Assembly: GCF_030230605.1 (NCBI RefSeq)
Contig: NZ_JASPDO010000046.1
Span: 1-6,951 of the forward strand
Source: Brevibacterium sp. UMB1308A
GTDB lineage: Bacteria > Actinomycetota > Actinomycetes > Actinomycetales > Brevibacteriaceae
Direction: 5' to 3'
DNA: 6,951 nt
Below, one piece after another: positions 5,674-6,951 of the stretch. Positions within the stretch are counted from its first letter, which is position 1; each line of letters begins with the position of its first letter. Position numbers and translations under genes: made by a program. The notes below the pieces were generated by a model, which did no database searches, was not told where the DNA came from, and worked only from the letters and a program-made list of their open reading frames with translations.

Positions 5674-6741
5674 ATGACTACTTCCCATGGCGTAACCCCA
5701 CCGAACATTCCTCATCCCCACAACGGGCCGTTTGAAACGCCCGTGCCAGAGCAACGGAAGGAACCGTTCGAGAACCACTACCGCACCGCGCACGACCGCT
5801 GGTGGATGGGGCTCGTGGGGATTATTGCGACCATAGTCGTTTTCTTTGCTGTGTCGATTGTGGGCGGCATCATTGCAGTGGCGATCGACATCGCGACTGG
5901 TGCGATTTCGCAAGAAGACGCCATGGCCGGCAAGATCACCAACACGCCGCTATTGTTGCTCACGGTGAACCTGTCGCTCATTTTGGGTGGTCTTGTTGCT
6001 TTGCTTGCTCACCGGGTTTTGCACAAGCAGCCGTGGTCGCGCATGTTTTCGGTGTTGCCGCGTATGCGTTGGAAGTGGTGGGGGTTGAGCCTGGCGTGTA
6101 CGGTGCCGTTGTTTGCGCTGTACATGGGAGTAGGGTTTCTCTTAGACAACAGCGCAATTCAGGGGTCGGGTGACTCGTCGTTCACGTTTGACGGTACAGC
6201 GGTGGCGTATTTGCTCATCATTGTGTTGACCACGCCGTTTCAGGCAGCGGCTGAAGAGGTCATGTTCCGTAGCTACGTTCCGCGCGTCTTTGGTTCGTGG
6301 ATTCCGCGCGTGGGTGGGGTAGTTGGTGTCATTGTTGCCACGATCCTGTTCACGCTTGCGCACGGTGCGTCCGACCCGTGGTTGTGGGCCTACTACGCAG
6401 TGTTTGGGCTGGTCATGGCTGCACTCACACACTTCTCTGGTGGTATTGAGGCTCCCGTCGTTGTCCACGCGGTGAACAACGTGACCATGTTCATCGTTGC
6501 GTTGTTCTCAGGCGAAATGTCTAATGCGTTTGACCGAGGCGAAGGCACCGGTGGCGTGTTCATGCTATTCCCCATGGTGGCGCTTATCGTCATTGCTGGT
6601 GTTTTGACGTTTGTTGCCCGCTGGAAGAAGGTGGAGACGGTGGCCCCCGTTCACGTTCGCCCTGTTAAGCAGGCCCAGGTTCCTTATGGAATGCAGGGGC
6701 AGGTTACTCCAGCTCAGCCCCAGGGCCACCCGCACCCGTAG
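5674..6741 (+). CDS. CPBP-family (CAAX/Abi) intramembrane metalloprotease
   Basis: This 355-residue membrane protein is of the CPBP glutamic-type/metal-dependent protease family (Rce1-like; Abi in bacteria). The three conserved motifs are intact and in order: EEVMFR (E194, E195, R199), FTLAH (F226, H230) and HAVNN (H265, N269). I see about eight hydrophobic segments, at roughly 46-73, 91-113, 136-157, 174-192, 212-229, 237-252, 259-279 and 295-315. The first 40 residues are a Pro/His-rich cytoplasmic tail, and the last 40 are a Pro/Gln/His-rich tail ending in GHPHP. Bacterial relatives take part in bacteriocin maturation or self-immunity and in membrane-protein turnover; the substrate here is unknown. 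The ATG at 5674 follows a promoter directly, with no ribosome binding site, so translation is probably leaderless. No terminator is visible in the 26 bp between the stop and the downstream insertion sequence, so transcripts may run into that element. Confidence 0.92.
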   Translation: MTTSHGVTPPNIPHPHNGPFETPVPEQRKEPFENHYRTAHDRWWMGLVGIIATIVVFFAVSIVGGIIAVAIDIATGAISQEDAMAGKITNTPLLLLTVNLSLILGGLVALLAHRVLHKQPWSRMFSVLPRMRWKWWGLSLACTVPLFALYMGVGFLLDNSAIQGSGDSSFTFDGTAVAYLLIIVLTTPFQAAAEEVMFRSYVPRVFGSWIPRVGGVVGVIVATILFTLAHGASDPWLWAYYAVFGLVMAALTHFSGGIEAPVVVHAVNNVTMFIVALFSGEMSNAFDRGEGTGGVFMLFPMVALIVIAGVLTFVARWKKVETVAPVHVRPVKQAQVPYGMQGQVTPAQPQGHPHP

Positions 6742-6816
6742 CGCGCGTTTACCCAACACAGCTCAAGTGGACTGCTCCCCATTAGTTGGACTGATGTGAA
6801 TCAGTTGTCTACTAGT

Positions 6817-6822
6817 GAGGAG
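6817..6822 (+). promoter_or_regulatory. Ribosome binding site of the IS orfA
   Basis: GAGGAG lies seven bases before the ATG at 6830 and sets that start. A possible promoter inside the element is TTGGAC (6786-6791) with a weak -10 near CTACTA (6809-6814), as is usual for IS left ends; this part is uncertain. Confidence 0.7.
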
Positions 6823-6829
6823 TATTTCT

Positions 6830-6951
6830 ATGCGTGCAGATAGTACGTTGACTGCGAGTCAGCGGGAAGAGTTAGTGGCCTTGTTTGAGCAGGGTTTTAG
6901 CTACGGTGCTGCTGCTAATCGTGTCGGGGTTCGTCATGGTCCTGCTCAGAA
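6830..6951 (+). CDS. IS3-family transposase OrfA, N-terminal fragment
   Basis: Forty codons are visible before the window ends. They include TASQREELVALFEQGFSY followed by GAAANRVGVRHG, a helix-turn-helix of the type at the start of IS3-family OrfA proteins, which binds the element's ends. In this family OrfA is normally about 90-180 residues, and OrfB (the DDE integrase) follows, often through a programmed -1 frameshift; neither is visible here. The start is supported by GAGGAG seven bases upstream and by its distance from the left terminal repeat. Whether the copy is intact cannot be told. Confidence 0.8.
   Translation, partial: MRADSTLTASQREELVALFEQGFSYGAAANRVGVRHGPAQ

Larger units (their letters stand above)
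6768..6951 (+). mobile_element. IS3-family (IS150-like) insertion sequence, left end
   Basis: TGGACTGCTCCCCATTAG at 6768, continuing into TTGGACTG, looks like the left terminal repeat of IS3-family elements of the IS150 type, which begin TG-x-ACTG-x-CCCC and reach GTTGGAC some 20 bases in. The orfA start lies 62 bp inside, the usual distance. The element runs off the window, so its right end and full length are not seen. The preceding AAG (6765-6767) could be the left copy of a 3-bp target duplication. It inserted 26 bp after the CPBP stop. Confidence 0.8.

Overview
The window comes from a moderately high-GC actinobacterium (Actinomycetota). A Micrococcales-like or coryneform relative seems most likely, but I cannot name a genus. 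The support is codon use rich in G and C at third positions, a truncated DUF222 (13E12-type) gene, a mycobacterial-style SOS box, an Eis-family acetyltransferase, and promoter -10 boxes placed so that transcripts would be leaderless. All of this is read from sequence alone.

Layout from left to right. (1) Positions 1-510, minus strand: the first 170 residues of a DUF222/13E12-type protein, which normally carries a C-terminal HNH nuclease; the rest lies outside the window. It has a strong ribosome binding site, a good sigma-70-like promoter, and a near-perfect LexA/SOS box (597-612) inside an upstream, partly duplicated promoter block. (2) Positions 613-940: a spacer with no convincing gene. 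It holds a hairpin plus A-run that reads as an intrinsic terminator for leftward transcription, and one weak 30-codon ORF. (3) Positions 941-4164, plus strand: a two-gene operon with an ATGA overlap, encoding a MacB/LolD-type ABC ATPase and a 10-TM FtsX-domain permease. (4) Positions 4185-4221: a 17-bp perfect hairpin that can terminate transcription from both sides, between the converging permease and acetyltransferase genes. (5) Positions 4277-5563, minus strand: an Eis-like GNAT N-acetyltransferase. (6) Positions 5674-6741, plus strand, divergent from it: a CPBP-family (CAAX/Abi) intramembrane metalloprotease. Both divergent genes appear to be transcribed without leaders. (7) Position 6768 to the end: the left end of an IS3-family (IS150-like) insertion sequence, with the start of its helix-turn-helix orfA.

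How the genes may work together. The ATPase and permease clearly form one transporter of the type that moves lipids or lipoproteins, or expels or senses antimicrobial peptides. The Eis-like enzyme and the CPBP protease are separate transcription units. All three are of types linked to the envelope or to antimicrobial tolerance, but nothing in the sequence ties them into one system. The most notable signal is the SOS-controlled, duplicated promoter of the DUF222 gene. I did not find convincing evidence of a wholly new system.
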